Source: Tetradesmus obliquus
Taxonomy: Eukaryota; Chlorophyta; Chlorophyceae; Sphaeropleales; Scenedesmaceae
Assembly: GCA_030272155.1 (NCBI GenBank)
Contig: CP126197.1
Span: forward strand, 5,448,001-5,512,000
Direction of reading: 5' to 3'
DNA length: 64,000 bases
This document shows, one piece after another, positions 44,301 to 57,264 of this stretch. The stretch's first letter is position 1. Each line of letters begins with the position of its first letter. The position numbers and the translations under genes were made by a program. The notes below the pieces were generated by a model. The model was not told the origin of the DNA and ran no database searches. It saw only the letters and a program-made list of their open reading frames with translations.

Positions 44301-45562
44301 AACGGCGCCATGAGCTGACCCAATGTCACCATACATGCGATTGAACAACATAACATAACATAACTTAACGCAACATAACATAACACCATGCATGGTGCGG
44401 CACATTGGTGATACCGCCATGCACTGCAGCTGAAGAATGCAGCGGCCCGCTCAAGGCCCTATCTCAAATAACAGTCGTCCCAAAACATGCATCAAAGCTG
44501 CAAGGCTCGAGCCATGCAGCAGCACAGATGCAGACCAGCAGAAAAGGGTCACGATCGGCCAGCATGCCAGCGAGAGCAGCGGTGGCAAAATGTGACAATA
44601 ACAGCAACACGCCAACCCCTAATACTGGCATCACCTCTGAACCACCCCCCTCAGAAGGCCATGGAATAACGCAAGCCGAAGGACAGAAAGAGGGTCTCTC
44701 TCCAGGGTCAATGGATGTAGGGTGCAAGCACAGGCAACTCAGGGCCTATGCAGCATGCTGAAGTGCAACCTAGCAGCAGCAGCAGCCATCAGACTTGAAC
44801 CCCAGATGTACCCAACACACAGCACCCGCCTACTATCATCAACGACCGTGCGTTGTATTTGCTGTATTTGCAGAGCGCAGCAGAGCAGTGCAGTATACAG
44901 AATGCAGCAAGGCTAGAAAGCACAGCACATGCGGCAGCAGCGCCCTTCATTTGCTGCCGCGCGCATCTGTTCACCAATGCAATGCAGAGCATGCGCATCT
45001 CATGTCAGTTGCAGCACAGCAGCGCACCTCAACACGACTGTGCCAGGGAGCACATTCTGCCAGCGCTGCTTGCCCCTCCTTTGCATTAGCAGAGCACACA
45101 GGAGCATGCTCGCCAATTTACCACGAATGCATGCAAAAGAAATAAAATAACACACACCTGCCGGTAGAGCTGCTGGCCCCCTGTCTTGCACCGCGTCTCA
45201 TACGGAAGCATGCTCACCAAGGCACACCATAAGCACTCCGAACACCCGCAAATTTGCCGGCATCCTAACGCCCATCAACGCTACACAGTTGATGTATCAC
45301 GGCTTGCCTCATACACCAACCGCCCCAATGACTGCGTGCCCGCTGCTTCATCCATTTCAGCGCCTGCCGGCCAAGCCAGCCGAGCCAGTAACATCAGGAA
45401 GCAGCATGTGCAGCCCGCTGCTGCCATAGCTGGCGCTGCTGTGCTCCGCTGCCGTCCCTCAGCGTCTGATTGCCGCGCCAGAAGGCAGCAGCATGTGCTG
45501 CCCGCTGTCATGACTAGCGCTGCTGTGCTCGACCCCTCAGCACCTGCTGACTGCACCGTCCC
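41399..45562. other. Long intergenic region
   Basis: About 4.2 kb without a supported gene. Base composition is more AT-rich than the flanks and CAG tracts are few. It holds one long Cys-rich open frame on the minus strand (43428-44420, rejected), an AACAT repeat and, at its right edge, tail copies of the kinase gene. Confidence 0.55.
44347..44386 (+). repeat. Imperfect AACAT/TAACA microsatellite
   Basis: Seven or so ACATA/AACAT units with two interruptions. It is not a telomere repeat. Confidence 0.8.
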
Positions 45563-45645
45563 TCAGCGCCTGCCGGCCCAGCCAGTAACATCAGGTGGCA
45601 GCATGTCCTGCCCGCTGCTGCCATAGCTGGCGCTGCTGTGCTCCA
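45376..45645 (-). repeat. Tail duplications of the kinase last exon across the stop
   Basis: Three related blocks (about 45590-45645, 45480-45535, 45376-45440) repeat the segment coding around GQDMLPPDVTG, the stop region and flank, about 110 bp apart. The first in transcription order is coding; the others lie in the 3' flank. This parallels the gp78-like gene tail. Confidence 0.75.
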
Positions 45646-45756
45646 CTGACGACAGGCCCAGCGCTTGCTGCCTTTCTGTGAGCATGAGCGCGAGGCACTC
45701 GCACACCATCTTGCTGCTGGGGCGGTCGGCAGGGTTGGTGGACCAGCACCTGTGTT

Positions 45757-45788
<32 letters not shown>

Positions 45789-48700
45789 AGCTGACAGGTT
45801 TACAATGCATTTGAGTGGAGCCGCACGATCAGGCAGCATACTGGCGGCGTCTCTGGTGGCTGACCTGTGAGTGTGGAGGCAAGGTCAGTAGTAAATCAGC
45901 GCACACAATGTAGGCGCAAACTAGCAATGAACAATCGATACAACAGCTGCTGGTGTGCCGGCAACACTAACATGTTATAAGTAGATGAATTACATGGAAC
46001 GAGCAAGCCGCACCTCTCCATGATGCAGGCGTGAATCAGCAATAAACTAATGATATAATAGCTGCTGGCGTGCTGGCGATTACAGTCAAAGATCAGATCG
46101 AAATCATGAGCAAGCAGGCCGCACCTCTCCATGAGCAGGCGGTAGTCTTCTGGCATGGAGGAGGGCACCTTGGGCCGCAGATCACGTAGCACCACGTACT
46201 GCAGCAGCAGCAGCAGCAGCAGCAGCACCAGCAGCGGCAGAAGATACATGCGATTGAGCATCGCTCTCCTTGCCAAGAAAGTGTATATCCTGCTGTTCAA
46301 GGCTACGACAGCAGCGGCATGCTGATGCAGCAAAGCATTGCCACAGGCAGCCACAAACAGTTGAGGATACAATACAACACAATCAAGCCGGGCATAGCCT
46401 GGCTGATCAACGATAAGTGTTTAGCTGCAGTTGCGCCCCACTGTGTGTTCAGCCGCTGCCAGCGCAGGGCCAGCAGCAGCAGCAGCACTAGCAGCAGCAG
46501 CAGCAGCAGCAGCCCCACCTCGAAGAACTGGCCGTAGTGCAGCTCCCTGAAGGCCACCTCTCTGCAGTACATCTCCCACATCATCACGCCAAAGCTGCAG
46601 GCAGTACAAAAAGCAGTACAGTGCGGTACACATGAGAGACACGAGCAAGCAATACATCTCCCACATCATCACACCAAAGCTGCAGGCAGTACAAAAAGCA
46701 GAATACAGGGGAGGCACGAGCAAGCGGTACAGTGCAGTCAGGCACAGTCAGGCAAACCAGTGACGATTGTGACACGGGTGTGCAGCGAACACTTGCGTTG
46801 CACCTGATTTTGTGCACTCAAACCACATGCGCAAACTGCCTGCAAGCGTAAGGCGGCCGGCTGCAAGCAGCAGGCATCGAAGGCTGCACTGAAGACAGGT
46901 GTCAGCAGCATAACATCATTCCTCAGCGCATGTATGTCCAACATCACATTTTCTGAGCCCAGCGTCACCTGTAGATGTCCACAGTGGTGCTCATGCGCCC
47001 GTAGCGCAGAAGCTCTGGCGGCTGCAGCAGCAGCAGCGCAAGGCAGCAGTCGCACAAGGCAGCAGCAGCACAAGGCGGCAGCAGCAGCAGTCAGCAACAC
47101 GCGGCAGCACCAGTCAGGGACACATGCACGTGGACATCACACAATGCTAGCCGTGCCGCAGTGACGCCTGTACAAGTACGTAGGTGCAGCAGGTGCTCTG
47201 CATGCAATTGCAGCTGACTGTGCCACTGGGGGCCTTGGCTGCTGCGCCACCATGCAGCCGCTACAGCTGCTGCCATCGCCTGCCATGAGGTGGCGCGCAC
47301 ATAATGTCCTGTGCGTGCCGCCATCACGCAGTTGTTCGCAAAAACAATGCAGCTCAATACACCTGCCTGGCCCCAACCTTCTCCTTCTTTCTGAATCTCA
47401 CCATGTGGCTCATGGTGCCCACTGTGCATGTGGTGTGGTGCGTGGTGTGCTGCTTGATGGTGCGGCTCAGCCCCAGGTCAGCAAGCTTGGCGCTGTAGCC
47501 GCCCAGGCTGCTGCTGCTGCTGGTGATAAGCACGTTGCGCGCATTCTGAAGACAGCGCAGTAGCAGCAGCAGCAGAAGCAGCAGGAGTGCAATGAGCTTT
47601 TAAATGCATTGTTGAGCTACTGCTGACATACGCATGCTTGCAGCAAAGTAAACATTGGAGGCTGCCAGTTCTGCATTGCGCGTGCTGCAACTGCGGCCCA
47701 TTGCACTCACCAAGTCACCATGCACTACATTGCGGGAGTGCAGGTACCTGCGGCAATTGACAAGGCAACAGCATCAGCATCAGCATCAGCATCACCAGGA
47801 CCAGCAGCAAAACTACAGCTGAGCCAAGGCACTGGGCAGGCACAGGCTTGATTGCAGCGAACGGCTGAAGGCAGCGCCACACAGGTACATGCAGCGTGAA
47901 CTGCAGTCAGCTGAGGCTGCAGCATCACGCATCAAGTCCAAAGTCAATGACATGGCAGCTACAGCAACCAACACATTTTCATCCCTGCTGCTCACCGCAG
48001 GCCCTGCGCCACGTCCTGCAGCAGCACCAGCCGCTTGAGCATCTGCGCGTCATCCTCGTTGGCCGGCTGCCACGCGCCACTGGCCTTGGCCAGCGTGCCG
48101 CTGTCACAAAACTCCTGCAAACATTTCAGATTGGAGAGTGCAGCATTCTTGAGTGTGGAGTTAGCGGGGCATTGGTGGTGACTAGCGTGCCGCTGTCGCA
48201 GAACTCCTGCAAAAGTAAGAACAGGGAGTGATGGTGCATGGCGTATATTCGTGGTGGGGCAGGATAAGGGGGAGGGAGCGGGACTGACATTGCTGATTGC
48301 AGCTATACCAGGCAAGTGTTTAGGTGTTGGGGTGGCGGGGCAGCTGGCCTGCGCAGCTACCGCCCACCTCTCACAAATCTGCTGAATGCGCACCAGAGCA
48401 CGCAGCATACAGCACGTTCACTGTAACAACAACAGCAGCTCCCACCTGTATCAGCCATGTCTTCACATCCTCCCACTGATCGTCCTCTGCCAGGTCACAC
48501 GGCCCAAACCCTACAGGCGCCAGCCGCCCACCCTCAGTGCTGCTGCCGCGGGGCGTCTGCGGCAGCGCTGGAGGCAAATCATGACCCAGCAGGCCACTCT
48601 GCAGCTGCTGCACCTTCTGCTGCTGCTGCTGGTCAGACGGCAGGTGGTCTTGCTGCTGCTGCTGCACCTTCTGCTGCTGCTGCTGCTGCTGAGCGTCGAG

Positions 48701-51626
48701 TGGCAGCTGGTCCACCTGCTGCTGATATTGCAGCTGCCGCAGCTCTTCCTGCTGCTGCTGCTGGTGCAGCGCATGCTCCGCCGCATCAGCTGCAGCAGCA
48801 GCGCTGCCGCTCCCGCTGCCCTGCGCTTCCTGCGCCAGCAGCTGCTGCATAGCCCCTAATGAGGAAGTCCTCCAGCCAGCACCAGCTGGCCTACCCGGCT
48901 GCTGCTGCGGCTGCTGCTGCTGCGGGCCGCTGCCTGTGGCGGCTAGCCCGTTGCCATCCGACCTGTGCTGCAGCTGCTGCTGCTGCTGAATGTGCGGCCC
49001 GCCAAAGCCTCCGCCGCCGCTGCTTGTGCGGCCGGCAGCAGCAGCAGCGGTGTCTGCGCTGCCGGCAAGCTGGCCGGGTGTGCCGCCGATTGGTGTGGCT
49101 CCTGCTGATTGTTGCTGGTGGCCTGTGCTGCGCTGCTGCGCGTGTGTGATGTAGTGGTATGCGCGCACCACGTTGGGGTGGTTGCAGCTGAGCATCAACT
49201 GCACCTCGTTTGCTACTGCTGCTGCCATGCGCGAGTCGTGCTCGATGACCTGCACGATGCAACACAATCACAGGCACATGTGCAATGGCAAACATGGGAG
49301 CAGGTGAACGCTTTGTTGTTTGTCACGTCACAGGTGCGGGGTGCTGGTGCACCTTAGTGCAGCAGAGAATGCACGACAGCGCATCACGCAAGCTTTTAAC
49401 ACACATTGAAGCACCAGCATGCCAGTTGTCCCCTCAAACTCGGCTGATGCAGGGAAAATGGTGAGCCCAGAAACGCCTGAAGCATGTAGACGCGCGCACC
49501 TTGACTGCCACGTCGCGCTCCCGCCACTTGGCGCGGTACACGCGCCCAAAGGAGCCCGAGCCCAGCAGCACGCCTGCGGGTGCAACAGGAAACAATTGAA
49601 CAGAAGACACAAGATAAATGGCTTGGCTTTGTTGCAATTTACGTGCCCAAAGGACCCCGAGCCCAGCAGCACACCCGCCGGTGCAAGCAGCAGTGAGAGC
49701 AAAGCGCTGGCATTGAGCACAGAAGCATTAGTTGATGAGGAGGCGAGATACAGGCGAAGGATGATTCAGAAGCCAAGGTCTGCGGAGCAACTTGATTGCA
49801 TGCAGGGCGCTGTGCCTGTTGCACAACTGCAGCGGGTAGCGCACGCAGCACAGCTTGTACTGTACAGCCTGCACAGCCCACCACACACAAAGCCATGTGA
49901 ACTGCATGCATAGTCGCCCATGCGGCCACAGCTGTAACATCCTTCAAGCTTTGGCAGCATCTGCTCACCGAACTGCAGGCCGTACGCAGCCGCAACCACG
50001 CCAGGCGCTGGCTCCAGTGCCGCCGCGGCGCTGCTGCTGCTGGTGGTGCGCTGCAGCGTGCCTTCAGGTGCTGGCGCCGTGGACACGACGGCGCAGATGC
50101 GGCTGCAAGCAGAGAGAAACAGAAAGAATGCACAGCTTGGTGAGCATGCAAACAGAGCAATATGGTGTGCATAGGGTGGCTGAGGGGACAGCAGTTGCCA
50201 CAATGACCATGCTGCAGCAGCGGTGCTGCTCTTCACCGCACACTGCTGTCGCAAGTCGGCAGAGCCAAACCAGCACAATGTAAAACCTTCGCGACCTAAG
50301 CATGCCTCTTTGTGAGGCAACCGCAAAGTTCATGGCAAGCTTTTCAACTGCTGCTGCTGCTGCTGCCGCTGCTGTGCCACAACCAGCAAACTCACGATGT
50401 GCCTGCGGCGCTGCTGTCATTGGGACTGATGCTGTCGAGGCTCCCAGGGGCACCAACGCTCTTGCCGCCGCCTGCTGCTGCTGCTGCTGCCTCTGGATCT
50501 TTGAAGCTGTTGCTGCATGCGTACACTGCGGGTACACTGTTTGCGCGGCGGCGCCGGATGACCAGCAGCAGCACTAGCGCAGCGATAGACGCAGCGACTG
50601 CAGCGGCTGCGGGTAGGTGAGGGGATGGATGGCAATGCAAGGCGCTAAGTGTGAGTGTGGCAGAGCCAAAGGCGGTTGTAACGTGCTCGGCAGCTGGGGT
50701 ATCAGCACTGGGCGTGTTGTTATGCGATAGCAGCGAGATACCATGACGCGGTGGGCGTGCTGAGGTGTATGTGAATCTGCATGATAAGAGACCTGTGCTG
50801 CTTACGTGGCATCAATTGCAGCTGCCAAGCGGCAGGCACCAGCGGGTTGCATGCCCTGCAGGTCTTTCACCAACATGGCTCAACCACACCTGTACAACCC
50901 CTCACCTGCGACAGCTATTCCTGCAATCGCGCCAGCCGACAGCGCCGCCGCTGCTGCGCTGCTGCTGCCTGCTTTGCTGCCTGGCTTGCCCTGCACCAGC
51001 TGCATGATGTGCTCATACACGCACTGGTCAGCGTCCCTGCTCTCCAGGCAGCTGTCGTCCACAAAGTTGTCACACATGCGGTAGACATTGTAGAGCACCT
51101 GCCAGCAACACGCGCAGCCGCCGCGGCGGCACGTGATGCATCAGTAGCAGCAAAAGCAGCATGCATGTGATGTGAGCGTAGCCTGCAAGACTTCACAGCG
51201 TCACCCAGCACCCGACAGCTGCCCCTGTCTGCATGCCTGCTGCTGCCTTGGCCCTCCCATGCGCAGCTGCAGACACTGCTACAGTGTTCCACTGTCATAA
51301 CAGTCACATAACATGTTGATAACAGTCCCATAAGCTACAGCCTGCCAGCTCAAGACAGCTGAGCCTGTCTGCATGCCTACTGCTGCCTGCACTGCTGCTG
51401 TGCCTGAACCCTCCCATGTGCAGCTGCTGGCACTCCTGCAGCCGCCACTGTCACAACAGTTACATGACATGTTAATAACAGTCCCCTGAGCCGCAAATAA
51501 CAGCCGCCTCACTAGGGAGTAGCCGCCGTTGTAGTGCCGCGGGAACTCCACGCTGTAGTCCTTCAGGTGCAGCGTGCGCGGGTACAGCTTGCCCCGAAAG
51601 GTGATGTCCTGCGCGCCATACACCTG

Positions 51627-51664
<38 letters not shown>

Positions 51665-51853
51665 CATGCATGTTTGCTCAGCAACTTTAACTGCAGCGTG
51701 CGCGGGTACGGCTTGCCCCGAAAGGTGATGTCTTGCGCGCCATACACCTTCAGCAGCAGCAGCAGCACATGCATGTTTTGCTCAGCAACTTCAGGTGCAG
51801 CGTGCGCGGGTACAGCTTGCCCCGAAGGGTGATGTCCTGCGCGCCATACACCT

Positions 51854-51907
<54 letters not shown>

Positions 51908-53152
51908 CATGTGAGGTGTGCTTGCCGACTCCAAGTCACAAGGCCTTGTTGACAGCGCAGGCCATGCACAGCAAGGGCAGCTGCAGCAGCCACAGGTTGA
52001 TGCAGGGTTGCTTCGTGCTGTGGGATAGCAGAGAAGGCATAGCGTTGGCGCACAAACGCCTGCTGCAGCCGGGCACAACGTCCGCTAGTCATTAACCATG
52101 ATGTGCGCGCTGCGCTGCCTGCCAGCCGCTGCCCTTTACTGCGCGGCCTACCTGCTCCTTGCTGCCGTTGCGTGCTGGGAAGCGCGGCGAGCGCTGCGTG
52201 TTGTGCACCAGCCGCAGCGCCGGCTCAATGCTTGTGCACGACACGCGCTTGCGTATCACGTTTGTCAGGTTTAGCACGCTGCCGCCGCGCCCGAGAAAGA
52301 AGTCCAGCTGAGCATTAGCACCCCTTCTGTCATTCGCGATGGCCATATCCTCAATTGTAAAGGTGCAGGTATCGCACAGCTCCAGCACTGACAGGTTGAA
52401 GTCAAAGTCCAGCAGCGGCTGCTGACCTGGCAGCCCGGTCAAAGTAACATTCCTGCAAGTGTAACAGTGTAGCAGTGTGCATGTGGCACATAGTGAGGCG
52501 CGAGACGCAGCAGCAGCTGCTGCTGCTGGAGCCTTGCAGGAGCGCCACAAGAAAGGCCGCATGCTGCAGCGGCAGCCGTGATGGTCAACCGTAAAATAAG
52601 TCACGGTTATAAAACCTATACAGCTGCAACGCTGCAGAGCAAGACATGTAAGACGAAGTGTATGCTGTGCATATCTCTTGCAAGCAGTTCAGAGCATGCA
52701 GGGTAAGCATCTGTTGTGCGCGTGAGTGCTGGTATCCTAGCAGACATGCTTCTGCCACACCATGCTCAAAAATAGGAGGGACTGCAAGCGCTTGATGCAT
52801 CAGCTACAGAGCTCGATGCTGCTGGTGCAAGGAAACTATCTGTTGCTGCTGCTACTGCTGGTGCTGATGCTTTTGGACTTCCTCAGCAACAAAGGACCGA
52901 CCTGTTGATCACCAGCACGGGCGTTTCTTCCTTAAATGGTCCAGAATAATCCGAAAATTGCTGCCCAGCACTGTAGTCAGTCGTGAAAATAATGGTGCCA
53001 ACACTTGCATCGCTGAGTGCATGACGCAGCTGCATATCTTCGGGACCATACGGTGGCCGGATGTACACAACTTTTGCAATTGCATCTGGCCGTGTCGTGG
53101 CCCCCGCTGCGGGCCATGCCAAGAGCTGCAGCACGAGCAGTGGCAGGAACAT
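45563..53152 (-). CDS. Receptor-like TKL protein kinase with beta-helix-like ectodomain
   Basis: Exons: 53152-52902, 52452-52152, 51623-51513, 51098-50906, 50606-50396, 50102-49969, 49573-49500, 49249-48446, 48114-47996, 47747-47711, 47545-47402, 47021-46969, 46594-46519, 46198-46125, 45749-45563, giving 922 residues with all phases matching. Seen: signal peptide (MFLPLLVLQLLAWPAAGA); an ectodomain of about 230 residues with repeated short beta-like turns (NVTLTGLPGQQPLLDFDF, ITFRGKLYPRTLHLKDYSV) as in pectin-lyase-like folds; a transmembrane helix ending in RRRR; a kinase domain from ~402 with LGSGSFGRVYRAKW, AVK, HGDLNARN (~742), DLG (~767), GTMSHMPPE, SFGVMMWEM and CW..NPADRPS. A Gln-rich insert of about 230 residues splits the N-lobe. 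The HRDLK lysine is Asn and DFG is DLG. Ligand and substrates unknown. Head-to-head with the CoA-disulfide reductase gene. Confidence 0.88.
46000..46160 (-). repeat. Donor-side duplication of kinase exon 14 end
   Basis: Exon ends at 46125 and 46014 in transcription order, spacing 111 bp. The first is used. Confidence 0.75.
46540..46690 (-). repeat. Acceptor-side duplication of kinase exon 13 start
   Basis: FGVMMWEMYC starts occur at 46679 and 46594, spacing 85 bp. The later one in transcription continues as the exon. Confidence 0.8.
48080..48215 (-). repeat. Acceptor-side duplication of kinase exon 9 start
   Basis: EFCDSGTL starts at 48208 and 48114, spacing 94 bp. The later one in transcription is the exon. 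Confidence 0.82.
49500..49680 (-). repeat. Duplication of the glycine-loop exon
   Basis: GVLLGSGSFG starts at about 49675 and at 49573. The first copy breaks down right after the glycine loop; the second continues to the AVK lysine. Confidence 0.82.
51560..51853 (-). repeat. Acceptor-side triplication, VYGAQDITFRGKLYPRTL exon start
   Basis: Starts at 51851, 51747 and 51623 in transcription order. Each is preceded by a CTG tract acting as acceptor region. Only the last continues into the rest of the exon. Confidence 0.92.
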
Positions 53153-54265
53153 CGCTGCTGCCCTGCCATAGGCTACCAGACTATCGTAACACACTGATAA
53201 TGTCAGGCTGTATCGGGGCACACGAGACGGCACATTAGCTCCGAGGATCGCCCGAAATGGACAAACGTGGTTGTTCAAAACCTGCTTTGTTGCTTTGTTG
53301 CATTACCGAACATCAACGTTGTGTTGATACGGCCTTGCGTCGATGGCACAGCTTACAAGGACTCTGGCCAGTGAGTGTTTAGGTTCTCCAACACATGCTT
53401 GGTGTCGTGTACCCCCATACTATCAGTGTGCATGCCCCACATCCGCTTTATCCATGCAATTTGTGCTCTCATGAGGCATGCAGCTGGGTAAAGGGTCCTG
53501 CAGGAACAAAAGCGGTGCTACCAGATGGCTGGCGTGGCGTCAATGCTGCTGCCACATGCACCTGAGGATCTCAGTTTGGGAGGCAAGCACAACGCTTCTT
53601 ACACCGTCTTCTGCACCAATTGAGATGGACTTGACAGCTTTTAGTGTATTGCCTTGAATAAAAGCAAACTGGGTAACAACTCAACTGCTGCGATGGGCGA
53701 GATATTGGCACTGCCACCTGGAGAACCGGCTGTGCTGAGGCTGTCAGCTGAGACGGCTGTACCTGCACAGCCAGTGGACGTTGCACAACAGCCTCATCAG
53801 CTGTGATGGAGTGCTACTGTAGCATTTGTGTTTGAAGGCCGTTTTGAACAAATCATGCTGACGCAGCAGGCCAGCTTGTCCAGGGCTGGCAGTACACTTC
53901 ACATATCATGGACGTGCAGGATCCAGCATACCGCTGGTGCGTTTGGTGAAAAATTAGTCTCAACACTTTTAGCTATAACTTACAGCATAAGTACTGCGCT
54001 TGAGACGTATGTCAAAGGTGTATGCTGGGATGACGAAGTCATCAAGGAACTTGCAAAAAGGCGCGATGACATTAGGGCCGGTCACCATTGCCGAAACAAC
54101 CATGAGTGCACTGAATGTTGCTCATACTGTAGTGTAAAGTCACATTTGTGCCTTTGAGAAAGGATTCAGATCGTCAACAAAACTCCGGGACAATCGTTTT
54201 CTTCTCAAAGCGCTCTTCTACGCTCAACGTCTGTGCAAACCTGCTGCTCTGTTTCTTGTCTCGGC
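53153..54265. other. Shared upstream region of a divergent gene pair
   Basis: 1,113 bp between the kinase (-) and CoA-disulfide reductase (+) starts. No supported gene. An open frame at 53828-54157 has no ATG start and no motif. Confidence 0.5.
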
Positions 54266-56700
54266 ATGATCAGGCTGCCTGTTGCCGTCACCCAGCTTCA
54301 GAGCAGGACAGCAGTGAAACTTGTGCTGCTGCGCCCTTACCCTGCTAGGCTGCACAGATTGCTGTCCGTTCGAGCTGCTGCGGCATCCAAAGACCCCATG
54401 AAAGTTCTCGTAGTGGGAGGCGTTGCTGGCGGAGCATCTGCAGCTGCACGCCTGAGGAGGCTCACAGAAGCAGCAGGTGCACAGACTCTGTTGGACAGTT
54501 TGTGTGGCTGTATTCACTTCAGCTGTGCCTGTGAATATTGACAACAGCAGTGCCTCTCGGTGGTGCCAATGGACATATGCACTGCTTTGAAAGAGCATGC
54601 ATGGCTTAAATGACAGGCAAAGATTTTGACTCATGGGCACACCACAGCGTCGACGTCGGGCCTCTTGCATGTTCAATTGTGCCTGCTTTTGCTGAGCAGT
54701 GGGAGCAGCGCTGCGTTGGTGTCACAAAACAATGAGCTGCTATCAGTACTGCCCAATGCTAGTAAGTCAGGCATAGCTCTCACACAGACACAGCACGGAT
54801 TGCCATGCCTGCGGATGTTTGAGTTGCTGGTGTCTGCAGGGTGGGGTGTGCCAACTTGTGCGGTCTGGACAGAAGCCTCTGTGTTAGAAAGTGCTGGCTG
54901 CCACAACAGCAATGCTCTTTGCGAAATGAACTGTGCATCGGCAGCATCTCAAAAGCGTGGCTGCTGTGTAGTGAGGCCTTGTATCCTTCGGCACATGCTG
55001 GAAAACATGTTGACCACTGCGCTGCTGTGCGTGTTCTGCTGCGCCTGGCTGCACTGCTTACCTGCCACTCCAGAGATCACCATCTTTGAGCGGGGCCCGT
55101 ATGTGAGCTTTGCGAACTGCGGCCTGCCTTACTTCATCGGTGACATCATTGAGGTGGGTGGCGTGGGTTCTGTTATAACAACAATGCTAATGTGCATGTA
55201 CAGGCCCTGGGTTTTGTGGTACTTCTTTGGTGACCTCATTGAGGTAGAATGGCGCAGCCGTGGTCGATACGCAGCTCACTGTTACAGCAGCGAAAGCGAG
55301 TGTTGCTTGAAGGACGCCTGGTGCTGTGTGCATGCTTGCAGGAGCAATGAAGAGTCGCCTGTAAACCTACCTGCATGTCAATCAGTGCATTGGCCATCGA
55401 CTTTGCAAGGCTGCTGCTGTTTGCTCATCATCATCAAGCTACCAATATAGCCACAGCAACAACGCATCGCTTGCTGCTGTGTGCTTTGTGAATGGCCTGC
55501 AGGAGGAATCGAAGCTGCTGGTGGCTACTCCTGCCAAGTTCAAGAAGTGGTTCAATGTGGACGTGCAGGACAACACGGAAGTGATCAGCATCGACCGAAA
55601 GGTGAGGCGCCTGCTGCTGCGGCGGCGGCGGCGGCGCAGGCAGCACACTGCTGGATCTTGGTTTATGCTGTAGTTGAATCAAAAGAGCTTCAGCATTGCA
55701 GCACATTCCTTCACAGGCTGCTCTTATACTTCTGCAACAAGTGATTTCAGCGGCAATGTAACAACTGCCTGACAACACCATGTCAGCCTCTACATCTGCC
55801 AGTGTCATGCTGTGTCATCATCACCTCAACTCATTCACAAAGATGCTGCATGCTGCAACGTGCCTGCTGCTAACGTGCCATCACCCCCGCAGGCGAAGAC
55901 CATTACCGCGCGCAATGTGCTCACAGGCGAGCAGCGCAGCCATGCATATGATGCGCTGGTGCTGTCCCCGGGCGCTGCGCCGCTGAAGCCGCCACTGCCG
56001 GGCGTGGATCTGCCAGGCATCTTCAGCGTCAAGACAGTGCCAGATAGGTCGGTTGTGAGACGATGGTTTGAATTTACCACAAAATGGGTTAATGGGTTTG
56101 TATGCTGATAATTGTCGTGTACAGTCTGTTGCGGACTGATAGATCGCAGTTGTCTTGCAAGCGTGCAAGCAAAGCGGCCAGTTGTGTGTCACAGCCGCCG
56201 CTGCCGGGCGTGGATCTGCCAGGCATCTTTAGCGTGAAGACTGTCCGTGACAGGTGGGTGGCAAAGTTTATGTACATGCGCTGGTTTCATTGCTAAGGGT
56301 CTGGCAGATGTTAATGACTGACAGGGCTTCCAGGTGCATGTTGAGGCATCATCGACACAGTCGTATGGCATTTCAGCATGAGCCTATGTTGCTACTGCTG
56401 CTGCTGCCGCGCCATTCGTCTCCCTGCAGCCGCGCCATCAAGGCCTGGATTGCTGATCACAGCGTGAAGCAGGCGGTGGTGGTTGGGGGTGGCTTCATCT
56501 GTCTGGAGATGCCATGTTGCCTGCAAGTCTTACACAGTGCTGCTGCCATTGCTGCTGCGTCGTTGTGTTTTCTGCGCCATTCGTCTCCCTGCAGCCGCGC
56601 CATCAAGGCCTGGATTGCTGAGCACGGCGTGAAGCCGGCAGTGGTGGTTGGGGGTGGCTTCATTGAGCTGGTAATCCCATGCTGCCTGCAAGATTCACAC

Positions 56701-56735
<35 letters not shown>

Positions 56736-57226
56736 GTTTGTGCACCATGCAGCCGCGCCATCAAGGCCTGGATTGCTGAGCACAGCGTGAAGCAGGCGGT
56801 GGTGGTTGGGGGTGGCTTCATCGGCATCGAGATGGTGGAGAACCTGGTGCACCGCGGCATCAAGACGACCCTGGTGGAGATGCTGCCGCAGGTGCGCTAG
56901 CCATGTGAAGGTTGTGGTGTTGGGTTGTGCGCGGTTGTGGTGCTGAATTGTTGGTAGTGTGGTGTTTGCGATTGTTTGTGGTTGTTAGAGCTGTGTGGTG
57001 ATGGACTTGACTGTGGTGGGACCTGGTGGGCTGGGGCATCAAGCCAACACTGACGGAGATGATGCTGCAGGTGAGAAAGCACATGGCTATATTTGACATG
57101 TTTGCCATGCCCCGGCTGTATCAGCTGCTGCTGCTGCTGCTGCCTTCGTGTTCCTGCAGGTGACGCCACCCTTTGACCCCGAGATGGTGGAGTCGGTGCA
57201 TGAGCGGCAGTCACCACTTTGATGTA

Positions 57227-57264
<38 letters not shown>

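Noticed and set aside
44347..44386. Telomere-like repeat
   Set aside because: Units are AACAT/TAACA, not CCCTAAA or CCCTAAAA, and the tract is short and internal.
43428..44420. 330-residue open frame with ATG on the minus strand
   Set aside because: Very Cys/Leu-rich composition from TGC/TGT-rich DNA, no motif, no splice context and no conserved-looking segment. Probably chance.
48446..49249. Separate gene coded by the Gln-rich stretch
   Set aside because: It is one phase-0 exon of the kinase, with kinase residues at both ends (VIEHDSRMAAAVANEVQL and EDVKTWLIQ).
53828..54157. 109-residue open frame between the kinase and CoADR genes
   Set aside because: No ATG at its start, no domain and no splice partners in phase.
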